A DNA stretch of 64,000 nucleotides from an uncultured Litoreibacter sp. (GCA_947501685.1 CANMWQ010000007.1:1-64000); one strand, 5' to 3'; numbered from the stretch's first letter, positions 7,696-17,234 are shown. A program made the numbers and translations. Notes: generated by a model not told the origin, from the letters alone.

Positions 7696-9225
7696 GTGTA
7701 CCAGTCAGTAACCCAACCCATCCTTCATTTACCCCATTCCGCCATCAGGCGGGCCGTGCTCAGCATCGCGCTCGTGCTTGTCCCAGTCGCCTCGGTCACT
7801 GCTTACATCTTGGGCTCCGACACGGTCCTTCTGGCCATCGCGCTGACCTTTCCTGCCATGGTAATGTTGGCTTTGAGCAGTGGGGACAGGGACGCCGGCC
7901 CCGCCACACGCAGGCTCACGGAAAAAGGGGAAGAAGGACTGGTCACCCTCCTGGACGAGGAGCTGGCCTCCGGTCCCTCCGCCAAGAAAACCGCCTGCAT
8001 TGTCTTCAGCGTCGACAAGTTTTCCGAATTTGCCCAAGACCTTGACCGGGTGGCCATCGACACCGCCATGAAACTGGTTCTGGATCGTATGAAAGGCGCC
8101 GTGCGCGCCAGCGACGACGTGATGGCCCTGTCACCACACAGTTTTGGTGTGATTGTGCGCGCGATCCGCGCCCCCGAAACAAGCGCGGTTCTGACCCTAT
8201 GCGAACGCATTGACGAAGCGACCTCCGCACCACTGCAACTGGATGGCGGCGTCTTTCATGTCACCCTATCCTCGGGCTTCTGTCTGGACGCCCGCGCCGA
8301 TGAGCGCACCGGGGCGGCTATGCTCACCGCCGCCAAAGCAGCGCTTGACGAAGCGATGCAAAATGCCCCGCGCGCGATCCGTGGATACTCCCATCGCACC
8401 ATCGCTCCGATCCAATCCGCCCTCTCCGAAGAGGTGCTGCAAGCTTTGGAAAACGGCCAGATCAAGCCGTGGTTTCAACCCCAGATCTCCACTGACACAG
8501 GTGAAATTACCGGCTTTGAAGCCCTCGCCCGGTGGGAGCACCCCACGAAAGGCATCCTGCCGCCCACCGCCTTCGTCCCTACGCTGGAAGCCGCACATCG
8601 TCTTGAAGAGCTGGGTGAGGCGATCCTCAACCAAACCCTGCGATCCTTGTCGGAATGGGACAAAGCCGGTGCTTTGGTGCCCGCAGTCTCCGTCAATTTT
8701 GCCACTCAGGAATTGAGAAATCCAAGCCTTGTGGAGCGGATCAAGTGGGACGTTGATCGGTTCGAGCTGGACCCATCGCGGCTGACCGTAGAAATCATCG
8801 AGACTGTGATCTCGGAGCATGACGACGATATCATCACTCGCAACATCCGCGCCTTAGGGTCGCAGGGTTTTGGCATTGATCTGGATGATTTCGGCACTGG
8901 CCATGCCTCCCTGTCCAACATCCGCCGCTTTGCTGTTGACCGTATCAAGATCGACCGCTCCTTCGTCGCGAATGTGGACTCTGACCCCGAACAACAGCGC
9001 ATGGTCGCAGCCATCATCGGGCTAGGGGAACGGTTGGGCATCGAAACTCTCGCGGAGGGTGTTGAAAACATTGGTGAACAATCGTTGTTGTCCCAGCTGG
9101 GCTGCAACCACCTGCAAGGGTTCGCCATCGCCCGCCCGATGCCATTCGACAAGACCATCGACTGGATCCTGCACCATCAGAACACGCTGAACAACGCGCC
9201 CGTCCTTGGCAAACGCATCAGTTAG
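7696..9225 (+). CDS. Membrane EAL phosphodiesterase with degenerate GGDEF domain
   Basis: About 509 residues from GTG 7696, chosen because GGGGA lies 9 nt upstream. The frame is open from GTG 7612 but has no ribosome site there. Two N-terminal membrane segments are followed by a GGDEF-like domain in which the signature reads LSPHSFGVIV, so cyclase activity is not expected. The C-terminal EAL domain keeps its metal and catalytic residues: FEALARWEH, DDFGTG, DRIKIDRSF and AEGVE. Likely function is hydrolysis of cyclic di-GMP at the inner membrane. It is unrelated in role to its neighbours ttcA and yidC. Confidence 0.88.
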   Translation: MYQSVTQPILHLPHSAIRRAVLSIALVLVPVASVTAYILGSDTVLLAIALTFPAMVMLALSSGDRDAGPATRRLTEKGEEGLVTLLDEELASGPSAKKTACIVFSVDKFSEFAQDLDRVAIDTAMKLVLDRMKGAVRASDDVMALSPHSFGVIVRAIRAPETSAVLTLCERIDEATSAPLQLDGGVFHVTLSSGFCLDARADERTGAAMLTAAKAALDEAMQNAPRAIRGYSHRTIAPIQSALSEEVLQALENGQIKPWFQPQISTDTGEITGFEALARWEHPTKGILPPTAFVPTLEAAHRLEELGEAILNQTLRSLSEWDKAGALVPAVSVNFATQELRNPSLVERIKWDVDRFELDPSRLTVEIIETVISEHDDDIITRNIRALGSQGFGIDLDDFGTGHASLSNIRRFAVDRIKIDRSFVANVDSDPEQQRMVAAIIGLGERLGIETLAEGVENIGEQSLLSQLGCNHLQGFAIARPMPFDKTIDWILHHQNTLNNAPVLGKRIS

Positions 9226-9342
9226 AATAGCCCTGATTTTCATGGTCAATCAGCAAATAGCTTCCCTGAAAACCGCTTGACCTTTCCATGCTCAGCCTAT
9301 TGAACAGCCTGCACAAACTTCAGTCAGGCGGCGGCTTCCAAA

Positions 9343-11154
9343 ATGGACGATCAGAACAAGAATCTTATCCTCGCGACTGCGCTCAGCTTTCTCGTCATCA
9401 TGGTCTGGTTCCTGATTTTCCCACCTGAGGAGCAAGCCCCGGCCACGGCGACCCAAACCGCTGAGACGACGCAAGATGCAGGCACCACAGGACAAATCGC
9501 GCCCGCGCCTGGCACGGCCTTGGTCCCCGTCACCCCGTCTGAAAGCCGGGAGGCCGCATTGGCCACCGCTGAACGCATCACGATCGACACGCCCAAGCTG
9601 AAAGGCACCCTGTCCCTGACCGGCGGCCGGATTGATGACCTGTCACTGAAAGACTACCGCGAAACGCTGGACGAAGACGCGGAGATCGTGACGCTTCTCT
9701 CGCCGGTTGGCAGCCCCAACGCATATTACGCGCTCTACGGCTGGGCCCCCGCAGGCGATCTGACCCACAAACAGGTCCCGAACGCCAACACCCTTTGGCA
9801 GATCGAAAGCGGCACCACATTGGGCGTAGATAGCCCGGTCCTGCTGAAATGGGAAAACGACGCGGGGCTGATCTTCCGCCGCGAGGTCTCCATCGACGAC
9901 GACTACATGTTTTCGATCACGCAATCGGTGGAAAACACCTCCGACACCGCCCGCAAGCTTCAGCCCTACGGCATCGTCGCGCGCCACGGCGAACCGGACG
10001 TTGTTGGCTTCTTCATCCTGCACGAAGGCATGGTCGGCATGGCCGATGGCGAGCTGACGGAGATCGACTACAACGACATGCCTGAGCTGGACGTGATCGC
10101 CCGCGAAGCCTCCAACGCACAGCTCACCGAAGTCACGGAAAACGGCTGGGTCGGCTTTACCGACAAAAACTGGATGACGACGCTTATCCCGACACCCGGC
10201 ACGCCGTTTACCTCCGTGACCAAATACGTGCCGCAAGCCGACATCTACCAAACCGAAGCCCGCCAACTGACGCTGTCCGTCGCACCCGGGCAGACCGCAA
10301 CCTCGCAAAGCAGCCTTTTTGCCGGGGCCAAGGAATGGGAGTCGATCCGCAACTACGAGCGAAGCGGCATCGAAGGGTTCGTCGACTCTATCGACTGGGG
10401 ATGGTTCTTCTTCCTGACCAAACCCATCTTCGCCGTCCTGCATTGGCTCAACGTGCTGATCGGCAACATGGGCTGGTCGATTATCGTGCTGACGCTGCTG
10501 ATCAAGGCCGTGCTGCTGCCGCTGGCCTACAAATCCTATGTCTCCATGGCGAAGATGAAAGAGCTTCAGCCCGAGATGGAGAAACTCAAGGAAAGCGCGG
10601 GCGACGACCGCCAGAAGCTGCAGCAAGGCATGATGAAGCTCTACAAGGACAACAAGGTGAACCCGGCGGCCGGGTGTTTGCCGATCCTGATGCAGATCCC
10701 GATCTTCTTCTCACTCTACAAAGTGATTTTCGTCACCATCGAGCTGCGCCACGCGCCATGGTTCGGCTGGATCCGCGACCTCAGCGCGCCGGACCCCTCC
10801 TCGATCCTGAACCTGTTCGGGTTGCTTCCATGGGGCACGCCCGAGGTCGGCTCCATCTTCTTCATCTTCTCGCTGGGCGTTTTGCCGATCATCTTGGGCA
10901 TCTCGATGTGGTTGCAGCAAAAGCTGAACCCCGCGCCCACCGACGCCACGCAGGCGATGATCTTTGCATGGATGCCATGGGTGTTCATGTTCATGCTGGG
11001 CAGCTTTGCCTCCGGTCTGGTCCTCTACTGGATCGCCAACAACGTGATCACCTTCGTGCAGCAATACGCCATCATGCGCAGCCAGGGCTACAAGCCGGAC
11101 CTCTTCGGCAACATCATTTCCAGCTTCAAACGACGCCCGAAAACCGAAGAATGA
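9343..11154 (+). CDS. yidC: Membrane protein insertase YidC
   Basis: 603 residues, usual for a Gram-negative YidC. It has an N-terminal anchor (about 6-26), a low-complexity linker, a large periplasmic P1 domain (about 65-330), then the conserved insertase core. The core includes NMGWSIIVLTLLIKAVLLPL, the cytoplasmic loop with LKES..DRQKLQQGMMKLYKDNKVNP and GCLPILMQIPIFFSLYKV. A basic tail (KRRPK) may contact ribosomes. It inserts and folds inner-membrane proteins with or without SecYEG. The stop overlaps the start of the MOSC gene (ATGA). Confidence 0.97.
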   Translation: MDDQNKNLILATALSFLVIMVWFLIFPPEEQAPATATQTAETTQDAGTTGQIAPAPGTALVPVTPSESREAALATAERITIDTPKLKGTLSLTGGRIDDLSLKDYRETLDEDAEIVTLLSPVGSPNAYYALYGWAPAGDLTHKQVPNANTLWQIESGTTLGVDSPVLLKWENDAGLIFRREVSIDDDYMFSITQSVENTSDTARKLQPYGIVARHGEPDVVGFFILHEGMVGMADGELTEIDYNDMPELDVIAREASNAQLTEVTENGWVGFTDKNWMTTLIPTPGTPFTSVTKYVPQADIYQTEARQLTLSVAPGQTATSQSSLFAGAKEWESIRNYERSGIEGFVDSIDWGWFFFLTKPIFAVLHWLNVLIGNMGWSIIVLTLLIKAVLLPLAYKSYVSMAKMKELQPEMEKLKESAGDDRQKLQQGMMKLYKDNKVNPAAGCLPILMQIPIFFSLYKVIFVTIELRHAPWFGWIRDLSAPDPSSILNLFGLLPWGTPEVGSIFFIFSLGVLPIILGISMWLQQKLNPAPTDATQAMIFAWMPWVFMFMLGSFASGLVLYWIANNVITFVQQYAIMRSQGYKPDLFGNIISSFKRRPKTEE

Positions 11155-11894
11155 CCGCGCGTGTTCACCAACTCTGGCGGCACCCGATCAAAAGCCACGG
11201 GCATGAGGCACTGCAAAAAGCCAAGCTGATCACGGGGCAAACCCTGCCTTGGGACCGCACCTGGGCAGTGGCACATGAGGGTGCCAAAACGGATGGGACG
11301 GCGTGGGCGCCATGCGCAAATTTTTCGCGCGGTGCAAAGGTTCCAGGCTTGATGGCCATCGAGGCCACGCTGGATGAGACCACCGAAACCATCACCTTGC
11401 GCCATCCGAACCGCCCCGATGTCACGCTCCATCCTGAGCGGGACGCGGACAAGCTGATCGAATGGGTCCGCCCCTTGATGCCCGAGGACCGGGCGCAATC
11501 AACACGGGTTGTCAGGGTGCCGGAGCGGGGCATGACGGATACGGATTTCCCCTCAGTTTCGATTGCCAATCTGGCCAGCCATGCGGCTGTTGAGGCCAAG
11601 TGCGGCAATGACTTGTCCACCCGGCGATGGCGGGCGAACATCTGGCTCTACGGCCTCGCCGCGTGGACGGAGTTCGACTGGATCGGCAAAACTCTTGCCA
11701 TCGGCGAGGTCCGGCTGGAGGTTCAAGAACGCATCACCCGTTGCCTTGCCACGACAGCGAACCCTGAAACCGGCGCGCGCGACGCCGACACTTTGGGCGT
11801 GCTGAAGACTTGGAACCATCAGGATTTCGGGGTCTACGCCACCGTAACCCAAGGCGGTGAGATAGGCTTGGGCGACACAGCGCGCGTTCTGTAA
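11151..11894 (+). CDS. MOSC domain protein (molybdenum-cofactor sulfurase C-terminal-like)
   Basis: 247 residues starting MTARVHQLWRHPIKSHGHE, the N-terminal MOSC_N-like motif, with the MOSC core RRWRANIW and ERITRCLATTANPETGARDAD, containing the conserved Cys that can carry sulfur or bind molybdenum cofactor. Standalone MOSC proteins often serve N-hydroxylated-compound reduction or metal-sulfur transfer; the substrate here is unknown. ATG overlaps the yidC stop, and the arrangement yidC-MOSC-engB recurs in Rhodobacterales. Confidence 0.88.
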   Translation: MTARVHQLWRHPIKSHGHEALQKAKLITGQTLPWDRTWAVAHEGAKTDGTAWAPCANFSRGAKVPGLMAIEATLDETTETITLRHPNRPDVTLHPERDADKLIEWVRPLMPEDRAQSTRVVRVPERGMTDTDFPSVSIANLASHAAVEAKCGNDLSTRRWRANIWLYGLAAWTEFDWIGKTLAIGEVRLEVQERITRCLATTANPETGARDADTLGVLKTWNHQDFGVYATVTQGGEIGLGDTARVL

Positions 11895-11919
11895 CGCCTT
11901 TCAGGCAAGGGGATTTCCC

Positions 11920-12570
11920 ATGGCATTTCAATTTTCCGTCGCCCCGCAGCCCGACCCGGCAGAGCAAGAGCTGGGCCGCAAGCTGTTCGCAGGCGAAACC
12001 GATTTTCTGAAAGGCGTGGTCGCGATGAACGGCTTGCCGGAAGCCGACCGCAAGGAGGTTTGCTTTGCGGGCCGCTCCAATGTCGGCAAGTCCAGCCTGA
12101 TCAATGCGCTGACCGGCCGCAAGGCGCTCGCTCGCACCTCGAACACGCCCGGCCGCACCCAGGAGATCAACTTCTTCACCCTGCAAGGCTCGCATTATCT
12201 GGTGGATTTGCCCGGATATGGCTTTGCGGAGGCCCCGTTGCCCGTGGTCGAAAAATGGCAACGGCTGCTGAAATCCTACCTCTCGGGGCGGCAAACCCTG
12301 CGCCGGGCCTTTGTTTTGATTGATGCGAGGCATGGCGTCAAAAAGGTAGATCAGGACATTCTGGACCTGCTCGACCGCTCGGCAGTGACCTTTCAGGTGG
12401 TGCTGACCAAGATCGACAAGATCAAGGAGGCGCATATCCCAAAGCTGATCGAAAGTGTCAGCCAGTCCCTGTCAAAGCATCCCGCCGCCTTCCCGGAGAT
12501 CGTTTTGACCTCGTCCGAAAAATCCGACGGTATTGCCACGTTGCGGAGCATCATCGCCGGGCTGGACTGA
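11920..12570 (+). CDS. engB: Ribosome biogenesis GTP-binding protein EngB/YsxC
   Basis: 216 residues. P-loop GRSNVGKS is at 51-58, switch region RTSNTPGRTQ, G3 DLPGYG, G4 TKID and a G5 region near TSSEKSDG. Family members act in late assembly of the 50S subunit. It is 25 nt after the MOSC gene with a possible AAGGGG ribosome site. The stop is 1 nt from the stop of the convergent SDR gene. Confidence 0.95.
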   Translation: MAFQFSVAPQPDPAEQELGRKLFAGETDFLKGVVAMNGLPEADRKEVCFAGRSNVGKSSLINALTGRKALARTSNTPGRTQEINFFTLQGSHYLVDLPGYGFAEAPLPVVEKWQRLLKSYLSGRQTLRRAFVLIDARHGVKKVDQDILDLLDRSAVTFQVVLTKIDKIKEAHIPKLIESVSQSLSKHPAAFPEIVLTSSEKSDGIATLRSIIAGLD

Positions 12571-12571
12571 T

Positions 12572-13306
12572 CTAGACGTGCTGCGCGCCGTTCACCTCGA
12601 TCTCCGTGCCGGAGATGTAGCTTGCCCCGTCTGAGCATAAAAACAGGATCGCCGCCGCAACCTCGTCTGGTTCCCCCAAGCGGCGCATCGGCAATTCATC
12701 GGCCATCTCTTCTGTGCCCGGCGACAAGATCGCGGTGCGGACCTCCCCCGGTGCGATAGCGTTGACGCGCACACCGAGCGGGCCGAAATCATGCGCCATT
12801 TCACGGGTCAATGCTGCAAGTGCAGCTTTCGATGTCGCGTAAGCCGCGCCTGCAAACGGATGCACGCGGCTCCCTGCGATTGAGGTGACATTCACCACCG
12901 ACCCTTTCGCAGCAGTCAATTCATCCTTCAGGCCCCGCGCCAAAACCACGGAGGCGAAGAAGTTCACATGAAACACATGCCCCCATGTCCGCAGGTCCGT
13001 GTCCAATGTATTGAGCCGCGCACCGCCCTCGCCCTTGGGCGAAATCCCCGCATTGTTCACCAGCGCATGCAGCTTGCCGTTGAGGCGCGAACGGATGCTC
13101 TCAATCGCCTCAATCGTGTTTTTGGGATCGGCCAGATCGACCTGCACATGGTTCTCTTCCCCGCCACCCCACGGGCATTCTTTGGGAAACGCATGCCGGG
13201 AGCAGGTGATCACCCGCCACCCCTCCGCGCTGAACCGGCGGACGGTCGCGTGCCCGATGCCCCTGCTCGCACCGGTCAGCAGCATAATTTTCGGGTCGTC
13301 ACTCAT
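12572..13306 (-). CDS. Short-chain dehydrogenase/reductase
   Basis: 244 residues from ATG 13306 (GGAGAGG lies upstream; a longer open frame is not supported). It is a classical SDR with cofactor motif TGASRGIG (11-18), NNAG, catalytic Ser in NVTSIAGS and the YATSK active-site Tyr/Lys pair. The C-terminal segment reads SYISGTEIEVNGAQ. It is an NAD(P)-dependent oxidoreductase of unknown substrate and the only minus-strand gene between rpmH and aapP, convergent with engB and divergent from argB. Confidence 0.9.
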   Translation of the reverse strand: MSDDPKIMLLTGASRGIGHATVRRFSAEGWRVITCSRHAFPKECPWGGGEENHVQVDLADPKNTIEAIESIRSRLNGKLHALVNNAGISPKGEGGARLNTLDTDLRTWGHVFHVNFFASVVLARGLKDELTAAKGSVVNVTSIAGSRVHPFAGAAYATSKAALAALTREMAHDFGPLGVRVNAIAPGEVRTAILSPGTEEMADELPMRRLGEPDEVAAAILFLCSDGASYISGTEIEVNGAQHV

Positions 13307-13428
13307 ATCGAGCCTCTCCATATTTGGGGTGAGCCTAGCTGTGGCTGGGCGAAAGACAATGCGATCTACGAGGCTTGGCAGGTTGCTGCGCAGAGGGTAA
13401 CAGGATGCGGCAGACCATTGGAACCAAC

Positions 13429-14292
13429 ATGAAAAAGCAGACCTCAATGAACAGAGACTGGATCGCCACTGCGCGCACCTTGTCAGAGGCGTTGCCCTAT
13501 ATGCAACGCTATTCCGGCGCGACCGTGGTCATAAAGCTGGGCGGCCACGCGATGGGCAGCGACGAGGGCATGGCCAGTTTTGCACGGGACGTGACGCTGA
13601 TGCGGCAGGTCGGCATTAACCCTGTTGTGGTGCATGGCGGCGGGCCGATGATCAACGAGATGCTGGACCGGCTTGGGGTCAAATCAGAGTTTCTGGATGG
13701 CAAACGGGTCACCGACGCGGCCACGGTTGAAGTGGTGGAGATGGTGCTTTCGGGCAAGGTCGGCAAGCGGATTGTGCAGGCGATCAACGATCAGGGCGGC
13801 CGTGCGGTGGGTCTTTCTGGCAAAGATGACAACATGATTGTCTGCGAGCCAGCCAATCCGAAACTGGGGTTGGTGGGGGCTCCAGTTGAGGTCAACGCGC
13901 ATATTATACGGCAGATGTTTGATGCCGGGATCATTCCCGTGGTCGCCCCTCTTGGGATTGGGCGCGATGGGGAGACCTATAATATCAACGGCGATACCGC
14001 CGCCGGAGCCGTCGCTGCCGCATTGAAAGCGGACCGGCTGTTATTGCTCACAGACGTCTCTGGCGTGAAGGACGCGCAGGGCGAGGTGCTGACGGAACTC
14101 AGCAAATCCGACATCGAAACCATGACCAAAGACGGCGTCATTGCAGGCGGCATGATCCCGAAAACCGAAACCGCACTCGCCGCGCTGAACGGCGGCACAC
14201 GAGCGGTTGTCATCCTTGACGGGCGCGCGCCGAATGCCTGCCTGCTTGAGCTGTTCACGGAACACGGGGCCGGGTCGATTATTCGCCTCTAG
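13429..14292 (+). CDS. argB: Acetylglutamate kinase
   Basis: 287 residues from ATG 13429. An alternative ATG at 13405 has the better ribosome site (GAGGG). Conserved segments include [10 protein letters not shown] (phosphate and lysine site), [10 protein letters not shown] (substrate), [29 protein letters not shown] and [11 protein letters not shown]. The enzyme phosphorylates N-acetyl-L-glutamate, the second step of arginine synthesis. Alphaproteobacterial forms of this length are commonly arginine-inhibited hexamers, but I cannot show that here. Confidence 0.96.
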   Translation: MKKQTSMNRDWIATARTLSEALPYMQRYSGATVVIKLGGHAMGSDEGMASFARDVTLMRQVGINPVVVHGGGPMINEMLDRLGVKSEFLDGKRVTDAATVEVVEMVLSGKVGKRIVQAINDQGGRAVGLSGKDDNMIVCEPANPKLGLVGAPVEVNAHIIRQMFDAGIIPVVAPLGIGRDGETYNINGDTAAGAVAAALKADRLLLLTDVSGVKDAQGEVLTELSKSDIETMTKDGVIAGGMIPKTETALAALNGGTRAVVILDGRAPNACLLELFTEHGAGSIIRL

Positions 14293-14365
14293 CGTCACAA
14301 GATCGTGCAAGGCCTGCGGCTTTGCGTCCCTTGATCCCATGCTGTTTCCCCGTATCTTGCCAGAT

Positions 14366-15160
14366 ATGGAACATGAAACACTCACGCGTCTTAGCATCTT
14401 TTTAGGCCTCTTCGCAGTGCTCGCCTGCATCGAATGGCTGATGCCACGCCGCGACTTGACCCAGTCACGGGCCACGCGCTGGTCGACCAACTGGGGCTTT
14501 ACCGTAGTGAACGCGGTGTTTCTGAACCTCATGGCCTTTGCACTGCCGCTTTTGGCCGTGGGTGCTGCGATTGATGCAGGCCGCAATGGCTGGGGGCTGT
14601 TCAACGCACTGGCTTGGCCATCATGGCTTGAGATCGTCATCGCCATCCTGATCCTCGATTTCGCGATCTGGCTTCAACATCTGATCACCCATAAAGTGCC
14701 GCTTCTATGGCGGTTGCACCGGGTGCATCATGCCGATGTGGACATTGACGTGACCACCGCGATCCGCTTCCATCCCGTGGAGATCGGGCTGTCTATGCTC
14801 TTGAAAATAGGGCTTGTTTACCTGCTGGGCCCTGCCGCCTTGGCGGTTATTCTCTTCGAGATCATCCTTAATGGCACCGCGATGTTCAACCATGCCAATA
14901 TCAAGCTGCCGCTCTGGCTCGACGCGATCGTGCGCCGGGTTTTGGTGACGCCGGATATGCACCGGGTGCACCACTCGGTGGACCGGGCGGAGCATGACAG
15001 CAATTACGGGTTTGCCCTGTCGATCTGGGACCAGATGTTTGGGACCTATATTCCGCAACCCGTCGATGGGCATGACGCCATGAAGATCGGGCTTGAATGG
15101 CAGGATGACCGGCCCAGCAAATTCGGGTGGAGCCTCGCGCTGCCCTTCCGCAAGAAGTGA
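14366..15160 (+). CDS. Sterol desaturase / fatty acid hydroxylase family membrane protein
   Basis: 264 residues from ATG 14366; ATG 14339 is an alternative and neither has a strong ribosome site. Four or so membrane helices carry the histidine clusters of the di-iron membrane hydroxylases: QHLITH, HRVHHAD and HRVHHSVDRAEHDSNYG. The enzyme should use O2 to hydroxylate or desaturate a lipid substrate. Specificity is not evident. The stop overlaps the GTG of the next gene. Confidence 0.88.
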   Translation: MEHETLTRLSIFLGLFAVLACIEWLMPRRDLTQSRATRWSTNWGFTVVNAVFLNLMAFALPLLAVGAAIDAGRNGWGLFNALAWPSWLEIVIAILILDFAIWLQHLITHKVPLLWRLHRVHHADVDIDVTTAIRFHPVEIGLSMLLKIGLVYLLGPAALAVILFEIILNGTAMFNHANIKLPLWLDAIVRRVLVTPDMHRVHHSVDRAEHDSNYGFALSIWDQMFGTYIPQPVDGHDAMKIGLEWQDDRPSKFGWSLALPFRKK

Positions 15161-15810
15161 CCTACGCCGAGATCGAGGCGCAGGCAGAGGTTAACAACCT
15201 GTTAATCCTGGGCGGTTTTCACCCTGAAACCAAAAAGCATTTGCCGGATTGGTGCGAAACTCTGCTGTTATTTGGCCCAAAACCAGATTTCTGGGCCTCG
15301 TTTTCAACCTCCCCAGAGTGGCTGGACCACGCGCCGGACGCGATGGACCGCTGGTCCACCCGTGTTTTGGGCGACATGGCCACGCAGCTAAACGGCGAGG
15401 CGTTGTTTCCTTTTGGCGGCGCGCCGTTCCTGCCGTTTTTCAGCTGGGCGCTTAAATCTGGCCACGCATGGCAAAGCCCGGTCAACCTGCTGGTGCATAG
15501 CAAGGCGGGGTTAATGGTCTCCTACCGTGGCGCGCTGGCCTTGCGCGAAAAGCTGTCCCTGCCCCCTGCCCCCGCCAAGCCCTGTGACAGCTGCGATCAA
15601 CCCTGCCTGAGCGCCTGCATCCCGCGCGCGTTGACTGCAGACGGCTATGACGTGCCTGCCTGCAAGGCGCATCTGGCCTCGGAAAAGGGGCGTGAAAACA
15701 TGGAATTAGGCTGTTCTGTCCGGCGGGCTTGTCCGGTGTCTCAAAGCTATGCAAGGATGGCTGAGCAGAGCGCGTTTCATATGCGCAGCTTCATGGGAGA
15801 GAACCGCTGA
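15157..15810 (+). CDS. Cysteine-rich ferredoxin-like protein
   Basis: 217 residues from GTG 15157, which overlaps the upstream TGA (GTGA); a longer in-frame ATG lies at 15127. The C-terminal third has two cysteine groups, PCDSCDQPCLSACIP and, further on, C...C....ACPVSQSY, a pattern resembling the Fe-S region of QueG-type proteins. The N-terminal part is of the type ILGGFHPE...LLLFGP. It may bind one or two [4Fe-4S] clusters in an electron-transfer role. No catalytic domain is recognised. Confidence 0.7.
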   Translation: MTYAEIEAQAEVNNLLILGGFHPETKKHLPDWCETLLLFGPKPDFWASFSTSPEWLDHAPDAMDRWSTRVLGDMATQLNGEALFPFGGAPFLPFFSWALKSGHAWQSPVNLLVHSKAGLMVSYRGALALREKLSLPPAPAKPCDSCDQPCLSACIPRALTADGYDVPACKAHLASEKGRENMELGCSVRRACPVSQSYARMAEQSAFHMRSFMGENR

Positions 15811-16313
15811 AACTGATCCTGACCCGCCACTCGAAATCAAGCTGGGATGATCTGGACATGGACGACCATGACCGCCCCCTCAACACCAGAGGAGAGGCTG
15901 GCGCAGAACGTGTCGGCGCGTGGCTCGCAGACCGGGGACATGTGCCAGAACTGCTGCTCTGCTCGACGGCGAAGCGCGCGGTGATGACGGCACAGATCAT
16001 CATGGAGCAATTCGCCGACAAGCCGGAAATTGATTATATTGCAGGGCTTTACCATGCCTCACCCGACACAATCCTGAGCAAAATTCGCGCCGCAAAGCCG
16101 GGTGATGTGATGGTGGTCGGGCATAATCCGGGCATGGCCAGCTTCGCCGATCTGATCAGCGAAACGCGTCCGAAACACGAGCGTTTCAGCGTCTTTCCAA
16201 CGACCTCTACAATGGTGTCAGAGGTGCCAAAAGACAGCTGGGCCGACCTGAAATTTGGCGACGCACGGTTGCTGAATTTCGTGGTGCCGCGCGACCTGAA
16301 AGCGCTGATTTAG
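15807..16313 (+). CDS. SixA-like histidine phosphatase, probable CTG start
   Basis: 168 residues if translation begins at CTG 15807. The histidine phosphatase motif (RHSKSSW, replacing RHG) lies at residues 7-13 and would be lost if the first ATG (15858) were used. No ATG, GTG or TTG occurs upstream in frame before the previous gene's conserved end. GGGAGAG lies 5-6 nt before the CTG, and CTGA overlaps the upstream stop, as GTGA does one gene earlier. The second catalytic His is in VVGHNPG. SixA-type enzymes dephosphorylate phosphohistidine on phosphotransfer proteins. The target is unknown. Confidence 0.85.
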   Translation: MKLILTRHSKSSWDDLDMDDHDRPLNTRGEAGAERVGAWLADRGHVPELLLCSTAKRAVMTAQIIMEQFADKPEIDYIAGLYHASPDTILSKIRAAKPGDVMVVGHNPGMASFADLISETRPKHERFSVFPTTSTMVSEVPKDSWADLKFGDARLLNFVVPRDLKALI

Positions 16314-16315
16314 GC

Positions 16316-16348
16316 GTACACAACCCGTACACAGCCTGTACACATCCC
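16316..16348. repeat. Three tandem 11-bp repeats
   Basis: GTACACAACCC, GTACACAGCCT and GTACACATCCC follow one another exactly at 11-bp spacing just after the SixA-like stop. The core GTACACA is invariant. The gap lies between convergent genes, so a promoter-linked role is less likely. Confidence 0.6.
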
Positions 16349-16375
16349 GTCGTGACACCGGGGTGTCGGCAGCAA

Positions 16376-16405
16376 AAAGCCCCGCAACCAGAGGCGCGGG
16401 GCTTT
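16376..16405 (-). terminator. Intrinsic terminator of the aap operon
   Basis: AAAGCCCCGC and GCGGGGCTTT form a perfect 10-bp stem with a 10-nt loop. On the minus strand the stem is followed by a T run, downstream of aapP. Confidence 0.8.
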
Positions 16406-16428
16406 CGCGTGTCGTAATCTGACGAAAA

Positions 16429-17220
16429 TCAGTGTCCGAGGATCTGGCTCAGGAACAGTTTTGTGCGCTCGGATTGCGGGTTGTTGAAGAACTCTTCCGG
16501 CTCGTTCTGCTCCACGATCTGACCTTGGTCCATGAAGATCACGCGGTTGGCGACCTGACGGGCGAAGCCCATCTCGTGGGTCACGCAAAGCATGGTCATG
16601 CCTTCCTCCGCCAGCTCGATCATGGTGTCGAGCACCTCTTTGATCATCTCGGGGTCAAGGGCCGAGGTCGGCTCGTCAAACAGCATGATGCGCGGCTTCA
16701 TGCAAAGCGAGCGCGCGATGGCCACCCGCTGCTGCTGACCACCGGACAATTGGCCAGGGTACTTATCGGCCTGTTCGGGGATCTTCACTTTCTCAAGGAA
16801 GTGCATCGCGACCTCTTCGGCCTCCTTCTTGGGCGTCTTGCGCACCCAGATCGGGGCCAGCGTGCAATTCTCAAGAATGGTCAGATGCGGGAACAGATTG
16901 AAGTGCTGAAAGCACATCCCCACCTCGGAGCGGACCTTGTCGATGTTCTTCAAATCAGACGTCAGCTCGGTGCCGTCCACGATGATCTGGCCCTGCTGGT
17001 GCTCTTCCAGACGGTTTATGCAACGAATGAGCGTCGACTTGCCGGAGCCCGACGGCCCCGCGATCACGATCCGCTCGCCGCGTTGCACGGTCAGGTCGAT
17101 ATCCTTGAGCACGTGAAACGTCCCGTACCACTTGTTCATATTGGTGATTTGAATCGCAACCTCATCCGAGACTTGCATCTTGGAACGGTCGATTTCGCGA
17201 TCAGTTGCCAGGTCAGACAT
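16429..17220 (-). CDS. aapP: General L-amino acid ABC transporter, ATP-binding subunit
   Basis: 263 residues. Walker A GPSGSGKS (55-62), Q-loop region near [11 protein letters not shown], signature LSGGQQQR, Walker [13 protein letters not shown] and switch His in CVTHEMG are all intact. It is an ATPase of the polar amino-acid uptake (PAAT) class, energising AapQM. Ribosome site AAGGAGG precedes the start. It is the last gene of the aapJQMP operon, known as bztABCD in Rhodobacter, where it imports glutamate, glutamine, aspartate and asparagine. Confidence 0.95.
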   Translation of the reverse strand: MSDLATDREIDRSKMQVSDEVAIQITNMNKWYGTFHVLKDIDLTVQRGERIVIAGPSGSGKSTLIRCINRLEEHQQGQIIVDGTELTSDLKNIDKVRSEVGMCFQHFNLFPHLTILENCTLAPIWVRKTPKKEAEEVAMHFLEKVKIPEQADKYPGQLSGGQQQRVAIARSLCMKPRIMLFDEPTSALDPEMIKEVLDTMIELAEEGMTMLCVTHEMGFARQVANRVIFMDQGQIVEQNEPEEFFNNPQSERTKLFLSQILGH

Positions 17221-17234
17221 ATTACAGACCTCCT

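Noticed and set aside
10335-11150. 5' part of a 519-codon plus-strand frame
   Set aside because: The part before 11151 is out of frame within yidC. Only the MOSC portion from ATG 11151 is real.
16316-16348. Possible CRISPR-like direct repeats
   Set aside because: Three 11-bp units without spacers and no cas genes anywhere in the window.
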